Assembly: GCA_021790195.1 (NCBI GenBank)
Contig: JAJYIF010000006.1
Location: 62,001-126,000 of the forward strand
Origin: Nitrospirota bacterium
Lineage (GTDB): Bacteria > Nitrospirota > Thermodesulfovibrionia > Thermodesulfovibrionales > UBA9159
DNA length: 64,000 nucleotides
Direction: 5' to 3'
The translations under genes and the position numbers were made by a program. Under the pieces are notes generated by a model, which had not been told where the DNA came from, made no database searches, and saw only the letters and a program-made list of their open reading frames with translations. How positions within the stretch are numbered: position 1 is the first letter of the stretch; every line of letters begins with the position of its first letter. This document shows, piece after piece, positions 63,873 to 64,000 of the stretch.

Positions 63873-64000
63873 GTTTAACTCCCTCCTTTATTTTTTTCAG
63901 CTTATCTCTTATCTTATCAGCGAAGAACTGGTATTTGTCCATGCCCTCGGGCTTCCCGGAAAGGTCCAGCTCCGACGGATGGAACGGCTTCCCGAAGGTG
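63865..64000 (-). CDS. C-terminal end of a PlsC-like acyltransferase (partial)
   Basis: The last ~44 codons of a gene entering from the right edge. They read KPFHPSELDLSGKPEGMD then QFFADKIRDKLKKI, the kind of end seen in 1-acylglycerol-3-phosphate acyltransferases (GEPF-PSE-DLSGK, helix). The fragment is too short for certainty. Overlaps the next gene start by 8 bases. Confidence 0.45.
   Translation of the reverse strand, partial: TFGKPFHPSELDLSGKPEGMDKYQFFADKIRDKLKKIKEGVKHA

Overview
The window reads as a chromosome segment of a Gram-negative, probably anaerobic or respiratory bacterium. Outer-membrane biology is clear: an MlaEFDC lipid transporter, a Slp-type lipoprotein, an LpxL-like acyltransferase and several lipoproteins. 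Multihaem cytochromes, an NrfD/Fe-S membrane module, radical SAM enzymes, a YeiH-type exporter, a DivIVA-like protein in a Gram-negative setting and the isc gene order together suggest Nitrospirota (Thermodesulfovibrio-like) or Desulfobacterota. That placement is inference; no rRNA is present.

Layout. 0-3 kb: ntrX (cut by the left edge), ntrY and a DUF4390 gene. 3-10 kb: small genes, then a complete rod-shape operon (mreBCD, PBP2, rodA). 10-15.7 kb: accessory segment opening with the 3' half of a tRNA-Lys gene and its terminator (a likely old attachment site), then a glycosyltransferase, an acyltransferase-like protein, a BsuPI-like lipoprotein, a toxin-antitoxin pair and a B12-type radical SAM protein. 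15.7-17 kb: atpZ and atpI without the rest of the ATP synthase operon, behind a TorD-type chaperone. 17-20 kb: mlaEFDC. 19.8-24.8 kb: hemL and a four-gene redox module (11-haem cytochrome, 4-haem cytochrome, Tat-exported Fe-S protein, NrfD). 25-30 kb: a SurA-like lipoprotein, a SufR-like regulator, pgi, radical SAM. 30-38 kb: the yggS-proC-yggT-divIVA-hisS operon, split by a fused restriction-methylase gene and a DprA-like gene. 38-43 kb: YeiH exporter and a signalling set (histidine kinase, receiver, HD-GYP-like). 43-51 kb: IPTL-CTERM sorted protein and decayed remnants, a TatD-radical SAM fusion, VKOR-DsbA, cysteine synthase, PilZ receiver, a structured intergenic element. 51-56.5 kb: ligA, mtgA, argB, fmdE-like. 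56.5-58 kb: three tRNAs with tadA. 58-60.4 kb: iscR-tusA-iscS-iscU under an IscR-type box. 60.6-64 kb: rimI, tsaB, an MFS exporter, dtd and a partial acyltransferase.

Most notable: (1) the restriction-methylase plus DprA-like pair lodged between yggS and proC, the best candidate for an undescribed defence-type system; (2) an IscS homologue with Gln in place of the PLP lysine, in an isc operon whose promoter carries a near-consensus IscR box and appears leaderless; (3) the cytochrome/NrfD module with no visible catalytic subunit; (4) a branched inverted-repeat element at 49.25-49.38 kb; (5) the tRNA-Lys 3' remnant bordering the accessory segment. Start sites were chosen by ribosome-binding sites and overlaps. 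All family assignments come from reading motifs, not from database searches.
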